A stretch of 64,000 bases of DNA. Source: Leptodontidium sp. MPI-SDFR-AT-0119. Lineage: Eukaryota; Ascomycota; Leotiomycetes; Helotiales; Leptodontidiaceae. The stretch covers positions 558,001 to 622,000 of the forward strand of contig JAHLEZ010000013.1 in NCBI GenBank assembly GCA_020726505.1. The letters run 5' to 3'. Positions 22,652 through 34,919 of this stretch are shown in pieces (the first letter of the stretch is position 1; the number at the start of each line of letters is the position of its first letter). The notes under the pieces were generated by a model. It worked only from the letters and a program-made list of their open reading frames with translations, was not told the DNA's origin and did no database searches. A program made the position numbers and the translations under genes.

Positions 22652-25600
22652 ATGAATGATTTGCGAAGAGTCAGTTTGAGAGTCCGCCTGAGTCACCTTC
22701 GACTTCGACGGTTTTCTACAAGTACCACCACCGCCAGGAGCAGCAGTACCGAGCAACGACGCCCGCTGCCGACGCGATTTATTACATTTTTTGGCTGCAC
22801 GCGCGCAACAACCACCATTCCAACCTGCACCCGCACAGTCGGATCTAGAAACTTCTCGAAGACGATCGCAAGGATGGCGCAGGAAAAATGGACTGCTCCG
22901 GTGGTCAGGAAGACCTTCTTGGAGTTCTTTGAGGGCAAGGGGCACACGATTGGTGAGTAGCGGGGTAGTTTTTTGCACCCAAGGAGGGGGGGAGATGGTT
23001 TTGGGACAACTCACAACGCAGATGAGTGCTCAATTGGAGATGGGGGATGATGTTTATATTCTCTATTCTTTCATTGAGGGGTTTCAGAAGCATGTAGCTA
23101 ACGTGCGGTGTCTGCAGTTCCCTCATCCTCTGTCGTACCCCACAATGACCCTACCCTCCTCTTTACCAACGCTGGTATGAACCAGTTCAAGCCTATTTTC
23201 CTGGGGACGATAGGCCAGACGGATGATATGGCTCAGTTGAAGAGAGCTGTAGACACGCAGAAGGTGACGCACATTGGTTGTTGCATAAATGGAGGGGCAT
23301 GCTGACCGTTTTGCAGTGTATTCGTGCTGGAGGAAAGCATAACGTGAGGATATACTACACCATTGGAAGGACAAGGCTGATATGGGTACTTTATAGGACT
23401 TGGATGATGTTGGAAAAGACAGCTACCATCATGTTAGTGTGCATTGCTACAAACTTGGGGAATTTGGCTAATGTGACTCAGACTTTCTTCGAAATGCTGG
23501 GCAACTGGTCCTTTGGCGATTACTTCAAGCAAGGTGCTATTGAGATGTCATGGGAGCTTCTTACGAAAATCTATGGCCTGGATCCGGATCGTCTCTATGT
23601 CACATACTTCGAGGGCGACGCTTCTGCCGGATTGGAGCCAGATCTGGAGGCTAAGGAATTGTGGAAGAAGGTTGGTGTTGCAGACGATCACATCTTGCCT
23701 GGAAACATGAAAGACAACTTCTGGGAGATGGGTGACCAAGGACCTTGTGGACCCTGCAGTGAAGTTCACTATGATAGGATAGGCGGTGGCCGCAATGCTG
23801 CCCACCTGGTTAATATGGACGACCCGAACGTGCTGGAGATCTGGAATAACGTCTTCATTCAATATGATAGACAGAAGGACAGGACGCTGAAGACTCTACC
23901 AGCAAAGCATGTCGACACTGGCATGGGTTACGAGAGATTGGTATCAGTGCTGCAAGACAAATCTTCCAATTACGACACCGATGTCTTCCACCCTCTGTTC
24001 CTCAAGATTCAAGAAGTCACTGGAGCTAGAACATATACCGACAAGTACGGTAAAGACGATGTTGATGGCATTGATACCGCATACCGTGTTATTGCTGATC
24101 ACATTCGTCTGCTAACCTTCGCTATTTCGGATGGAGGTGTGCCAAACAACATCGGCAGAGGATATGTAGTTCGACGAGTTTTGCGCCGTGGCTCTCGATA
24201 CGCCCGAAAGTATTTCGATGCGGAGATTGGTAGCTTCTTCTCCAAGATTCTCCCCGCTCTGGTTGAGCAAATGGGTGAGCAATTCCCGGAGATTGTCGAG
24301 AAGCAGGGTGATGTCAAGGAGATTCTGGACGAAGAGGAAGAGGCATTCGCTAGGACACTTGATCGTGGTGAGAAGCAGTTCGAGAAATACGCTGCTCTGG
24401 CTGTCAAGAACGGTGCCAAGAAGCTCTCTGGTGCGGATGTTTGGCGGTTATACGACACTTTTGGATTCCCAGAGGACTTGACTAAGATTATGGCTGAGGA
24501 GAGAGGCCTGGAGACTGATGATGCGGAGATCGAGATTGCAAAGGAGACTGCTCGTTTGGCTAGTATGTCTGTCAAGGAGGCATCACACACCTTTGCCAAG
24601 TTCGACGTACATCAAATCGCTGAACTGGACAAGATGGGTGTACCAAGACCGAACGACGATGCCAAATTCTTGAAGGGAGACAGTACTGCAAAAGTATCAC
24701 TCGTCTATGATGGAAAGAGCTTCTTGAAGTCAACCGAGGGTCTTCCGTCCGATAAGCCATTTGGTATTCTCCTGGACAAGACGAATTTCTATGCTGAGCA
24801 GGGAGGTCAAGTTGCCGACACTGGCAAGATCATCATTGATGGTGTTGCTGAGTTCAAGGTGCTTGATGTCCAGGCTTATGGAGGATACATTGTCCACAAT
24901 GGTTACCTGGAGTATGGCCAACTGAAGGCTGGAGATGAGATCATCTGTGAATATGATGAACTCCGCAGACAACCTATCCGCAACAACCACACTGGAACCC
25001 ATATTCTCAACCATGCCCTTCGGGAACACTTGGGCGAAGATATCAACCAGAAGGGATCGCTTGTTGACCAAGACAAGCTAAGATTCGACTTCTCTCACAA
25101 GGCTCAAGTCTCTCTGCCTGAAATCAAGAAGATTGAGGACTCCTCCAATGCGTACATCAAGCAGAATTGCGAGATCTACTCCAAGGAGGTAGACCTCGAT
25201 GTTGCTAAGGGTATTGAAGGTGTTCGCGCTGTTTTCGGAGAGACATACCCAAACCCAGTTCGTGTCGTTTCTGTCGGTGTGCCTGTTGATGAACTTTTGG
25301 AGAACCCAACAAATCCAAAGTGGAGAGAAGTCAGTGTCGAATTCTGCGGTGGAACTCATGTTGAGAAGACTGGTCTCATTAAGGATCTCGTTATCGTCGA
25401 AGAGAGCGGTATCGCCAAGGGTATCCGTCGTATCATCGCCTATACCGGCGATGCTGCACACGAAGTCCAAAGACTGGCCATCGAATTCAACAAACGAATC
25501 GAGACCCTAGAGAAGATGCCACATGGCCCAGAGAAGGAAGTTGAGGTCAAGTCTGTACAGAACGATTTGAACCAACTCACCATCTCATCCTTGACTAAAG

Positions 25601-26101
25601 AAGAGCTCAAGACACGTTTTGCAAAAGTTCAGAAGGGTCTTTTGGATGAGCAGAAGAAGAAGCAGAAGGCTGAATCGAAGACTGCTCTCGACACTGTCAC
25701 TGGCTACTTTGCTGAGAACATGGACAGCAAGGCTTACATTGGCCAACTGCCTATCTCTGCTAATTCCAAGGCTATTGCGGATGTTATGAACCATTTCAAG
25801 TCCAAGGCTAAGGACAAGTCTGTCTACCTACTCGCTGGTTCTGAGACTGAGATTGTTCACGGTGTTTATGTTGGCACTGTATGTTCCCCCTTCCATCATT
25901 TCCCATCTTAGCTAACCCTTTTCTTAGGACCACGCCTCAAAAGGCGTCACAGCCGAACACTGGGCCGCTTCAGTCTCCGAGACCATCGGCGGCCGCTCAG
26001 GAGGAAAGGAGCCAACGAGGACGGGCCAGGGCACCAACCCTGATAAGATCGGAGAGGGAGTTGCCGTTGCGGAGAAGTGGCTTGCTGAGAAGCTGAAGTG
26101 A
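22652..26101 (+). CDS. ALA1: Alanyl-tRNA synthetase, cytosolic and mitochondrial
   Basis: Charges tRNA-Ala with alanine. Six exons: 22652-22952, 23118-23263, 23317-23343, 23397-23432, 23482-25878 and 25928-26101. The ATG at 22874 gives 952 residues, near the yeast length (958). The in-frame ATG at 22652 adds 74 residues, rich in Arg, Ser, Thr and Leu ([20 protein letters not shown]), a typical mitochondrial presequence, so one gene probably serves both compartments. Motifs in order: class II motif 1 region [39 protein letters not shown], motif 2 region [14 protein letters not shown], motif 3 region [12 protein letters not shown], editing site [14 protein letters not shown] plus [10 protein letters not shown], and the C-terminal glycine-rich C-Ala end. 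Two exons are tiny (27 and 36 nt). A tRNA-Ala gene lies 617 bases downstream. Confidence 0.96.
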
Positions 26102-26718
26102 GGATGGGGTGATGTGAGGTGAGATGAGGCGTTATACCCGGGAAATTCATAGGTAGTTCGTTGAATGAAGTGCGATGGATGGGGGCATGGATGGGTTTGG
26201 GATCATTTTGTCAGGAACTTGTAGCTTGTAGAGTGGAATCGTGTTGTATCTGCTTTGGAGCTGGGTGGATAGCTTGCTTTTAGAAGGAATTTATGATTCA
26301 GTGGAATGGTTTTTCGAGTGAATTGGTACCTTGAACCTTTGCATCTCCACCGGAGTCAACTCGTCCAGCCGATCCCTTCCGTGAGGAGGTTTCTAGATCT
26401 CGTGAGGCTGGAATATATCAAATGAGGATAGATGTATTCACAGAAGTAACACTAAAAAACCTCTACCAGTCTCTATTACGTCGTAGGTAGCATTGGAAAT
26501 ATCCTTTTACTCCATATTAACTATACAAAGAGAAACAACCCACATACACCGAGATCCACCTATGCAAACGAACCTACCTAGCCAACCCACTTCTAGGCCG
26601 GCACCACCTCGGGTACACAAACCGAAATTCAATTTGCAAACAGAATAAATTCCTATCATGCCCATGTAACCAAATAAGCAATTTTCCACCACAACATCTG
26701 ATAAGTTCCTGTTAATCA
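26102..26718. other. Gap between ALA1 and the tRNA-Ala gene
   Basis: ALA1 3' UTR and the upstream flank of the tRNA. No coding region is supported. Confidence 0.5.
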
Positions 26719-26838
26719 GGGGATGTGACGAAGTGGTATCGTGCTTCATTTGCATTCTGAATTCTAGTCAGTGAATAGCTACTAGATGACGGTTTACAAA
26801 ACTTGAAGAAATCCTGGGTTCGATCCCCAGCATCTCCA
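26719..26838 (+). tRNA. tRNA-Ala(UGC) with a 48-nt intron
   Basis: A complete cloverleaf can be drawn. Acceptor GGGGATG 26719-26725 pairs with CATCTCC 26831-26837, discriminator A at 26838. D-stem ACGA 26728-26731 with TCGT 26739-26742, loop AGTGGTA. Anticodon stem CTTCA 26744-26748 with TGAAG 26804-26808. Anticodon TGC at 26751-26753, followed by A at position 37. The variable loop is AAATC. T-arm CTGGG-TTCGATC-CCCAG 26814-26830. The intron occupies about 26755-26802, between positions 37 and 38, where eukaryotic tRNA introns sit. The third acceptor pair is G-U (G3-U70), the main identity element read by alanyl-tRNA synthetase. T-rich runs that could stop Pol III follow at about 26876 and 26884. 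Confidence 0.93.
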
Positions 26839-28009
26839 AATTTCATAGCAGCACATTGGAAGGGTGTCTTATTTATTTTGAAGTTTTTTGAGAGTTACGT
26901 GTACTTTTTTCATCTTCAGTGAGTGGTAGAGAGATATTTTCCAGTTTATTCTATCTACCTGCTTCCTCAAGTGGGAGCGACTTTTATAAAATCTAAGGGT
27001 AAAAAAGTACTATGAGATTGCAACCGCTTAAAAAACTATTCAAATGTTCTTTCCTTCTTCCTTTCTCTAGAAAATCCGTTTGTGATTTTCCGGTGGGGCC
27101 TCTTTTCTTTTCTCTTAAGTGTACAAGCGAGAGTGGAGTTGGCATTCCTGTCTCTGTTCATGTTTATTTTTCGCTTCACTAGCCTCAGGGGATCCTATTC
27201 GCTTACAATATAAATAAATCACCTGCCTTTCGTTTGTCTGGGCAGGTACATTCAACTCGTCCTCGTCTTCTCATAGTCTTTCAATCAGTCAGGCAAAAAT
27301 ATGTTAGCTGTAGTATTTGTTTTCGTGTGCTCGGGAATGAGTGTCTTTTCGGTTGTGGAACTTGTGGGCTTGTAGTTGCGGGGTTTTATTATGCTTGAGA
27401 AGGCAGTGAGTGGTAGTCGCTTGAGGACCTACTAGATATCTACGCTGGCTGGTCATCCTCCCAGCACAGATCGAGACCCTGAAAGTATGGAGTTAGTCGC
27501 CTCGTGTCAGCCATCAATGAATACAGGTGTTAACCTTCAGCTTTCACCTGTCTGGAACCCAGGAGCTAATGTATACAGTTGCTAGCTTTGATAGGAAACA
27601 GAGCGCTGTTCATTTATTAGGAAGTTCAAATGGTTTTCTTGTTTTGTTGGTGTTAGTGAATTCGAGGAGGGTGAGATATTTTGAAGATATTTTAAAGATA
27701 TAATGAAGTTGCTAGCGAGTACCGGCGATTATGTTCATCATGTCGAGGGCGGAGATTAAACGCAGCTTGAGGAATATCTCCTCGCTCCAGAAAAAAAAAA
27801 GGGCTTTTCCAACGGGGACAAAGGGAACAGGATCACGCTTGAGTTCTGTGAAGAGTATCTACGGCGAATAAAAGCTATCGGGTAAATCTGGCCTAGTGAA
27901 TGGAGGCATGTGTATCATAATAATTTTTTTTGTTGAATTTAGTCGGGCACCAGTAGATCTATTGTCGCCGACTTTTGTCTAACGTGTAGGAAATACCCTT
28001 TCCATCCAT
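26839..28009. other. Intergenic region
   Basis: AT-rich, with a run of ten A near 27790. No supported ORF, tRNA or repeat. The right end is the LYS1 3' flank. Confidence 0.5.
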
Positions 28010-29239
<1,230 letters not shown>

Positions 29240-30416
29240 TGTGATGAGTTTGTCAATGGGAGTTGAATTGAGTGTTGGGAGTATATTTCAGAATCTTGGT
29301 GCTTGAAAGACATCCCACCATTTTGTTTTGTTTTCTGCAGTGACTCACCGCCGAGGAATTTCAGGGGTAAGGATTTTCCCAGCCGACATCGGTTGGTTTC
29401 TCCTTGGGCAAGAAGATCACCAATATTCCGAGTTGTTTATTTTCTCCGGAGTTTTTCTTTCTTTCCAGGGTTGCAAATTTGCTGCTCATTTTCATTGGGA
29501 AAGTGAGTCAAGGTACCTACTGACTGTCGGGTCACTTCCAGTCTGTGGGGACGGGAACATTGGGGTCGGGGCGGGTCAGACAACTAGGATGTGAAGCGGA
29601 TCAAACTTGGTCCTTCATCAACACTTCGACTCCGAGGTTTGGTTTCGGATTGATTACTCTTTGAGTTGGACTAGTGGGTGTTGTGACACGTAGGTATTCG
29701 ATTGGCACCAACTTCATTCAGAATGCCACTTGGATTTGTTGATAGGTCGTTTGCAAAATGCCCACGGAGTACGGAGTAAGAAACCCTCAATGTCTATTTC
29801 AAGAACGGGATATATCCTCAAAACCTTCAAAACACACATTGTGCAAGCCACGCAAATCTAATCAGAGCATGTCTTCCACTGAAATCCTCCAGAATGTCAT
29901 CGAATGTCACCATCCCGACATTCGACTGCCACTGGACTCAATTAAACCGTCAAGTGGCAGAAGGTGAAGCCCGTGCTGGTGACGGCAAGTTCTGAAGCTC
30001 GTTTCGTCGTCGTTTCTCAAACAACCTTAACTGGCTTGGCGAGGCAAACGAGATCTAGATCCAGATACGGCTGGGATTACTCGTGCAGATACGACGATCT
30101 CCCGCTGTTTCTTTTTTTGCGGTGGAATGGGTCAAGTCCGGGAAATTGGTCCTTGTTTGACCCGCTGCTCTGTTTAAACCTAATCTGATACCCCAGGCCG
30201 GGTTGTGTTCCATACTGTACATACTGTACCTGCCCAGGACTGTATATAGAATCCGTGGGTGCTCTTGGAATGCGTTCGTCGAATCTTGCTGGCACGTTAT
30301 CTGTCTCCTCAGATCCCGTTAGGGTATCTTGAGTCTTACTTCCTACATTGTTACTTTACTTTCTATATGTTTATCATCACTGCTATTGTTATTCGTTTAT
30401 TCCGATAGCCGCAGGC
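29240..30416. other. Divergent promoter region between LYS1 and a secreted-protein gene
   Basis: No supported gene. It contains overlapping ACGGAGTA units at about 29764-29778, ACTGTAC repeats near 30213-30229, and the TATA box listed separately. Confidence 0.45.
30243..30249 (+). promoter_or_regulatory. TATA-like box of the secreted-protein gene
   Basis: TATATAG, 174 bases before the ATG at 30417. Spacing suits a fungal promoter; no other evidence. Confidence 0.35.
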
Positions 30417-31737
30417 ATGGCTTTTTCTTCGAGATTGCCTGGTGCTCTCGCCGTTCTTTTATACCTTCAATGTTTTTGTAATGGAGTGCAAGCGCAGAAT
30501 GAAACTCTACCCGGGTTCGGAGATACAGTACAAGTATTGGGAGGTGTAAGTCTTACTTTCAGTCATGAAATATGAATAATTGATAGACGTAAACTGATGA
30601 AAACAGATGGAACGGACAGACCAAGATTTCCAGGACGGCCTAGCCCTCGACATCCTCTCTCCCAAACCCAGGACACTCGTCGTAACACAGAACAAATCGC
30701 CTCTGGCGGCAATCTTTATGACAGGAGCAACAGGCGCTCCCTTCGTCGCCGTCTCGAACTATTCCTATATCATCAAGACGAACGAGACAGCCAATGACCT
30801 GATCGCGAAGATCGAGATTCCCTACGACCCAGTCGAACTCCAGCAGCAAGGTCTCCAAGAAGCCAACACCTTTGTCGCCACGCTAGCTTCTGATGGAAAG
30901 AGCTGGGTAGTCAATGATCAGACTCGGAATGTGCATCGCAGCGAGAACAACACCCGAATCGTGAAGATGACGTCCATTGAGGGAGAATACATACTCGTGG
31001 CTCGTAAGACCGTCGATACTAGTAATGTCTTTGTACAGTATGGCCAAGGAGCGACCAGGACGGTCAACTTGACGGCTGGACCTGGCCTGCAATGCGCTGA
31101 GTTCATTGACGGGATGCGATTTACGGTCCAGACGAACGTGGATCTGAAGATGAATATTGAGATCAAGGACGGCGTCAACCCAGGGACTTTGCCGCCGAAT
31201 ACGGTGTCTCTGAATTCGTTCATGTGGATTGTCAATACCAGCGTGCCAATGGAGAGGGTCAATGCCGAGATGCTCGTTCCTTGTTCGTTTCCCTTTCTCT
31301 ATTTCTTTCCTTTTGCTACCCACAGGCTAATTGATTCATCCAGTCAACAGAATGATGCTTGCAGCAATGAGACCCGACGGATCATCTCCTTCGACCATGT
31401 TGACGGTCGGCAGACGAGCCTTGAACGCTACCAGTGGCCAGTTTTTGCCTTTCAATCCAGATGTGCAGTATGTAAGGGAATTACCAGAGGATAAGGTGGT
31501 TGTCCCGCAAGTGAATCAGCTGGATGGACAGTATGTAATTCTCGTTACACAGCCCAAGGCGATTGGGGAGAGTAAGTTGGAACCATATTAATCAATAGCC
31601 GAAGCGGATGGGTGCTAATGATACCAATAGCTACTCCTCATGCTGGAATCGTGAGGCCTGGGAGAAGGGATTTGGAGAGGCCGTCGAGGTTGAGAAATAG
31701 GGGTAGTATTGATTCTAGGTATAGGGCAGCTGTATGA
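30417..31737 (+). CDS. Secreted protein of unknown function
   Basis: Not recognised. Four exons, 30417-30545, 30607-31282, 31344-31571 and 31631-31737, give 379 residues in phase. Residues 1-26 are a signal peptide with likely cleavage VQA|QNE. The mature part has several N-glycosylation sequons (NET, NYS, NNT, NLT, NTS, NAT), alternating hydrophobic segments suggesting beta structure (for example YILVARKTVDTSNVFVQYG and RFTVQTNVDLKMNIEI), and a proline-rich turn. It ends in a basic, unstructured tail (RRDLERPSRLRNR). No membrane helix or GPI signal is seen, so it is probably extracellular or wall associated. The second intron uses a weak donor (GTTCGT); the other two use GTAAGT. Confidence 0.72.
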
Positions 31738-31813
31738 ATTGTCACATTATCAGATGGTTCCAAAAATTCCATGAAGCTCAAATGTTGTAAAATTGAATTT
31801 GCAACGGGTATCT

Positions 31814-33306
31814 CTAACCTATGTCCTCCACTGCTGGCCTCACCGTAGGTGTATTGCCAAAGCTTTCTAGCCCTCTATCAACAATCATAGGAACGGCGAA
31901 CCCGTTATTGGGGCCAGCCAAGTTCTGAGGATCAGCCACAGCGCCGTTGGTATCTGCCTTCAAAGCAGCATAGCGAGCCCCAGCCTGCTTCAATAAGTCC
32001 TGGACTTCGATTTCCCTCGCGGCGATCTCATTCTTCTCCTGCCTCGAAGCCTCCATCCGCCTTTGCCTCTTCGCTAACTCCTGCTCCATCGAGCTGAGTG
32101 TGGACTGCAATCTCTCAAGACACTCGGACAACGCTGGCAAAGGCGTGATCTTCGATGGCATTTGGGTAGCACTGACTTGGACCGATTCATCATGCTTATG
32201 AAGGCCGTCCATACCAGCACGCGCCTGAGCAGTCTCATAAGCAGCTCGTCTCTCCGCTTCCGAATCATCAGAATCCTCATCTGAACTACCCTCCGCCTGG
32301 TGGATCATATCAGCCATTTCTTTCCTTTGCCGTCTCTTCGCTTCTCGCTCTTGCTTCTTGCCGAGTGAGATGCGTCCATCATCCACAAATTCATCAAACC
32401 CTTCTCCGAGGTCCTCGTCCTCTCTCACCAATCTACTCTCTTGCTTCTTCTTCTGAGGCAGAAGTGAGATCTGTTGTCGGTCACGGCCATCGTCGTCGTT
32501 GAACGATATGAAGTCTTTCTCTTGGGCAAGTCGAGCTCTCCGTTCCTTTTTCTCCCTGATCTCAGCTTCGCTAGGAATGAACGCAAGGTCGCTTTTTAGT
32601 TCGAAATCTCCATCTAGGTCTATGACCATGGCTCCTTCCAGTTCCGAGGCATCTAAACCCTCTTCATCTTCAGCCGTAGCATGTAGTGCCGTTAGATCCT
32701 TAGGCGTGGTAGGTGTGGAGCTCTTGAGTTCATTCAGGTAATCTTTGCTGTATGTCGGCCGTTCCTCATCGTCGTCGTTCATCCGCATAGGTAGTCCCTG
32801 ATGAGGCAAAGTTCTCTTCAAAGCATTTCCTTCAATGACTCGTCGTCCCAGCACCGCTTTCTTGGGAGTGAAGGCCTCATCATCCTCTAATGCTTCCGCT
32901 GCATCTCCAGATATGATCTCGCCGGGTCCAAACGAGAGTCTCGAAGAGGCCGGCTTCTTCTTTTTCATCAGTGAGCTCGATCTGCCTATTGTAGGCTTGT
33001 TCGTAGTCTGCGGTCCATTCCCATCGTCTCCATCTTGCGATTGATCGTCGAATGCAATACTCTGTCGCAAAGAGGACTTTTTGAATGTCTTTCGGCCTGG
33101 GATTGAAGATGTGGAACTTCCTGTGCTAGCTGTAGATTATGGTCAGCTAGCTTCTCACCATCAGCTGGGCTTGTAGCTGTGATAGCTTCGGGGTACTTAC
33201 GAGTGTTTACAGGCTCCGTAATGTTGACATTCTTTGCGCCATCCTCATCATCTTCATCCACCTGAATCTTGCGAGCTTTCCGCTTTGACCCAAAGGCGGA
33301 CTTCAT
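31814..33306 (-). CDS. NTR2: Ntr2-like spliceosome disassembly factor
   Basis: Resembles Nineteen-complex-related protein 2, which with Ntr1 activates the helicase Prp43 to take apart post-catalytic and stalled spliceosomes. Two exons, 33306-33201 and 33129-31814, give 473 residues. The N-terminus is basic (MKSAFGSKRKARKIQ) and acidic in turn. A conserved block around the junction reads RKTFKKSSLR, then SSSLMKKKKPASSRLSFGPG. The centre includes RPTYSKDYLNELKSSTP, AFIPSEAEIREKKERRARLA and RLVREDEDLGEGFDEFVDD. The C-terminal part is a coiled coil (ECLERLQSTLSSMEQELAKR). An in-frame ATG further upstream exists, but the block MKSAFG fits the family start better. It faces away from SmG with 236 bases between the ATGs. 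Confidence 0.85.
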
Positions 33307-33542
33307 ATTTCCGGATGGAAAGTCGCGTCGTATCAAATCTTCTAGCTCAATCGAATTTCTCAGAAGCTGGAAAGTTGAACAGGCATTCACGAAATTTAGA
33401 GCCTCGAGGTCGCGAAATCCATTGTTCTTATCATCACGTGATGATTGTTATCAGCTAGCGCCTCAAATCGCATAACTTTCAACAGCAACATCTCCCTTGG
33501 AACGTCGCATTCCCAAAAAGAACCCCCAAACTTACCGTCAAG
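33307..33542. promoter_or_regulatory. Shared divergent promoter of NTR2 and SmG
   Basis: Only 236 bases separate the two opposed ATGs of two splicing genes. It contains a 16-base perfect palindrome with a CACGTG core (separate entry). Co-regulation is the natural inference. Confidence 0.6.
33430..33445. promoter_or_regulatory. Perfect 16-bp E-box palindrome
   Basis: ATCATCACGTGATGAT equals its own reverse complement. The core TCACGTGA is a preferred site of Cbf1- or SREBP-like bHLH proteins. It sits about 98 bases before the SmG ATG and 124 before the NTR2 ATG. Confidence 0.5.
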
Positions 33543-34036
33543 ATGCCTCAAGCTCAGCCCGAGCTCAAGAAGGTATGTTACTCTCTGATACAACCCTACG
33601 CAGACTCCGCATTCCGTGGTGCGCGACGTACTTCCGAAAAGCGGATTGCGTTCTGCCCCAGGAACGACTGTTGCAGAGAGCGCGTGCCTAACCCTGTCTT
33701 GCAGTACCTCGATAAACGACTCTTCGTGCAGTTGAATGGAAGCCGGAAAGTCATTGGTGTCTTGAGAGGTTACGATGTACGGTCTCCATACCCCGCGGTG
33801 GGGGCTTTGGCTAATGGGCGGCTTAGGTTTTCTTGAACATTGTGCTGGATGACGCGGTGGAGGAGAAGGATGGTGGTGAGAAGGTCAGATTAGGGATGGT
33901 GGTTAGTTGGAATATCTACTCGGTGTGGAATTGGGGCTTGGGCTAATGTGGTGGGCAGGTCATTCGAGGAAATTCGGTGGTTATGCTCGAGGCTTTAGAG
34001 AGAATAGGCGGTGGACGAGAGAACAGAGGGGACTGA
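33543..34036 (+). CDS. SMX2: Small nuclear ribonucleoprotein SmG
   Basis: SmG is one of seven Sm proteins forming the ring on U1, U2, U4 and U5 snRNAs. Four short exons, 33543-33572, 33705-33776, 33827-33901 and 33959-34036, encode 84 residues. Sm1 motif: KRLFVQLNGSRKVIGVLRGYD, then FLNIVLDDAVE. Sm2 motif: GMVVIRGNSVVMLEALER. The RNA-contacting loops (LRGYD...N and IRGNS) are intact. Compared with human SmG the protein adds a short tail ending GRENRGD. Three introns for 84 codons is dense. The exon junctions fall exactly at phase 0. Confidence 0.94.
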
Positions 34037-34281
34037 AGGATCGACCAAACGAACTAGCATAAAGATGTTCCTTCGAGGAGACCTAGATGGGGTATCAGGG
34101 AGGTCAAAAGTCGTCGTTGCTGCTTCTGGAATCATGGCGTTTGTGAAAGGGAAGGCAAGGCAAGACATGGCATGGCTCGTCGATAAATACCATCTCACGC
34201 ATGGCAAAAGTCAACAAATGGATACCGGTTTCTCTGCTTGATATTCCGTGTTTTTCATAGCACGATGCCTGACCGCTTTGA

Positions 34282-34919
34282 CTACTTGAACTGCTCCCAG
34301 TACTTTTCTTCAAAGCCATCCATCATAGATCCTTCGAAATCCTTAACCCAGCCCTTAATTCCACCTCTCAGAATGAGCACTTTGAGGTTACTCTTTCGTC
34401 CAAATTTGGAGACATCCTCGACGTAGTCTTGCATCCAGTTTGCACAGCGAGGTCCCCTGCCATTTGAGGAGCCTAGATGTTCAGTGGCTATTCTCGCCAA
34501 AGACCTAGGATTAAATAAAACTCACCACAGTAGAATATGACATGCTTGATGGAAGCTCTATCACAGAGATCCAGAAGCGTTTTGCGAGACTGGTAGAAGC
34601 TTTGAGCGGGGAGGTTGAGAGAAGTCTTGATTGTTCCACCCTACAAGAGTCTCGAGAGGTTAGCAACCTATCAAACACAATCTAAAAGCAAGCCATCTCC
34701 TTCTTGTAAAATCCCCATATACTCATGGTTGGAATGGTCACATACCTCCCAATCATTCCGCCTAACATCAACAAGCAAGAACGATCTTGGCTCAGGCGTG
34801 AGATCCATATCGTCAAACGCCTTCATCAACTCGTCCGCGGTCATCTCTGGGCATTTCGCTCGAGGCGCTGGGAATGCATCCCACCAATTCTCTGTTTTGG
34901 GAGTTTGTGTTTCGGCCAT
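34282..34919 (-). CDS. Rhodanese/Cdc25-type phosphatase or arsenate reductase (Ych1/Acr2-like)
   Basis: A small rhodanese-fold enzyme of the Cdc25 class, like yeast Ych1 (phosphatase) and Acr2 (arsenate reductase). Exons 34919-34746, 34640-34526 and 34472-34282 give 159 residues. The domain begins with FLLVDVRRNDWEGGTIKTSLNLP. The catalytic loop reads FYCGSSNGRGPR, a C-x5-R signature with nucleophile Cys at about 96 and Arg at 102, so it should be active. It ends with VLILRGGIKGWVKDFEG and a short tail. An intron interrupts the glycine codon right after the catalytic cysteine. Sequence cannot tell phosphatase from arsenate reductase. The gene lies tail-to-tail with SmG. Confidence 0.87.

Noticed and set aside
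33307..33390. Upstream ATG extending Ntr2 by 28 residues
   Set aside because: The added sequence is not like the family N-terminus and would occupy a third of the shared promoter.
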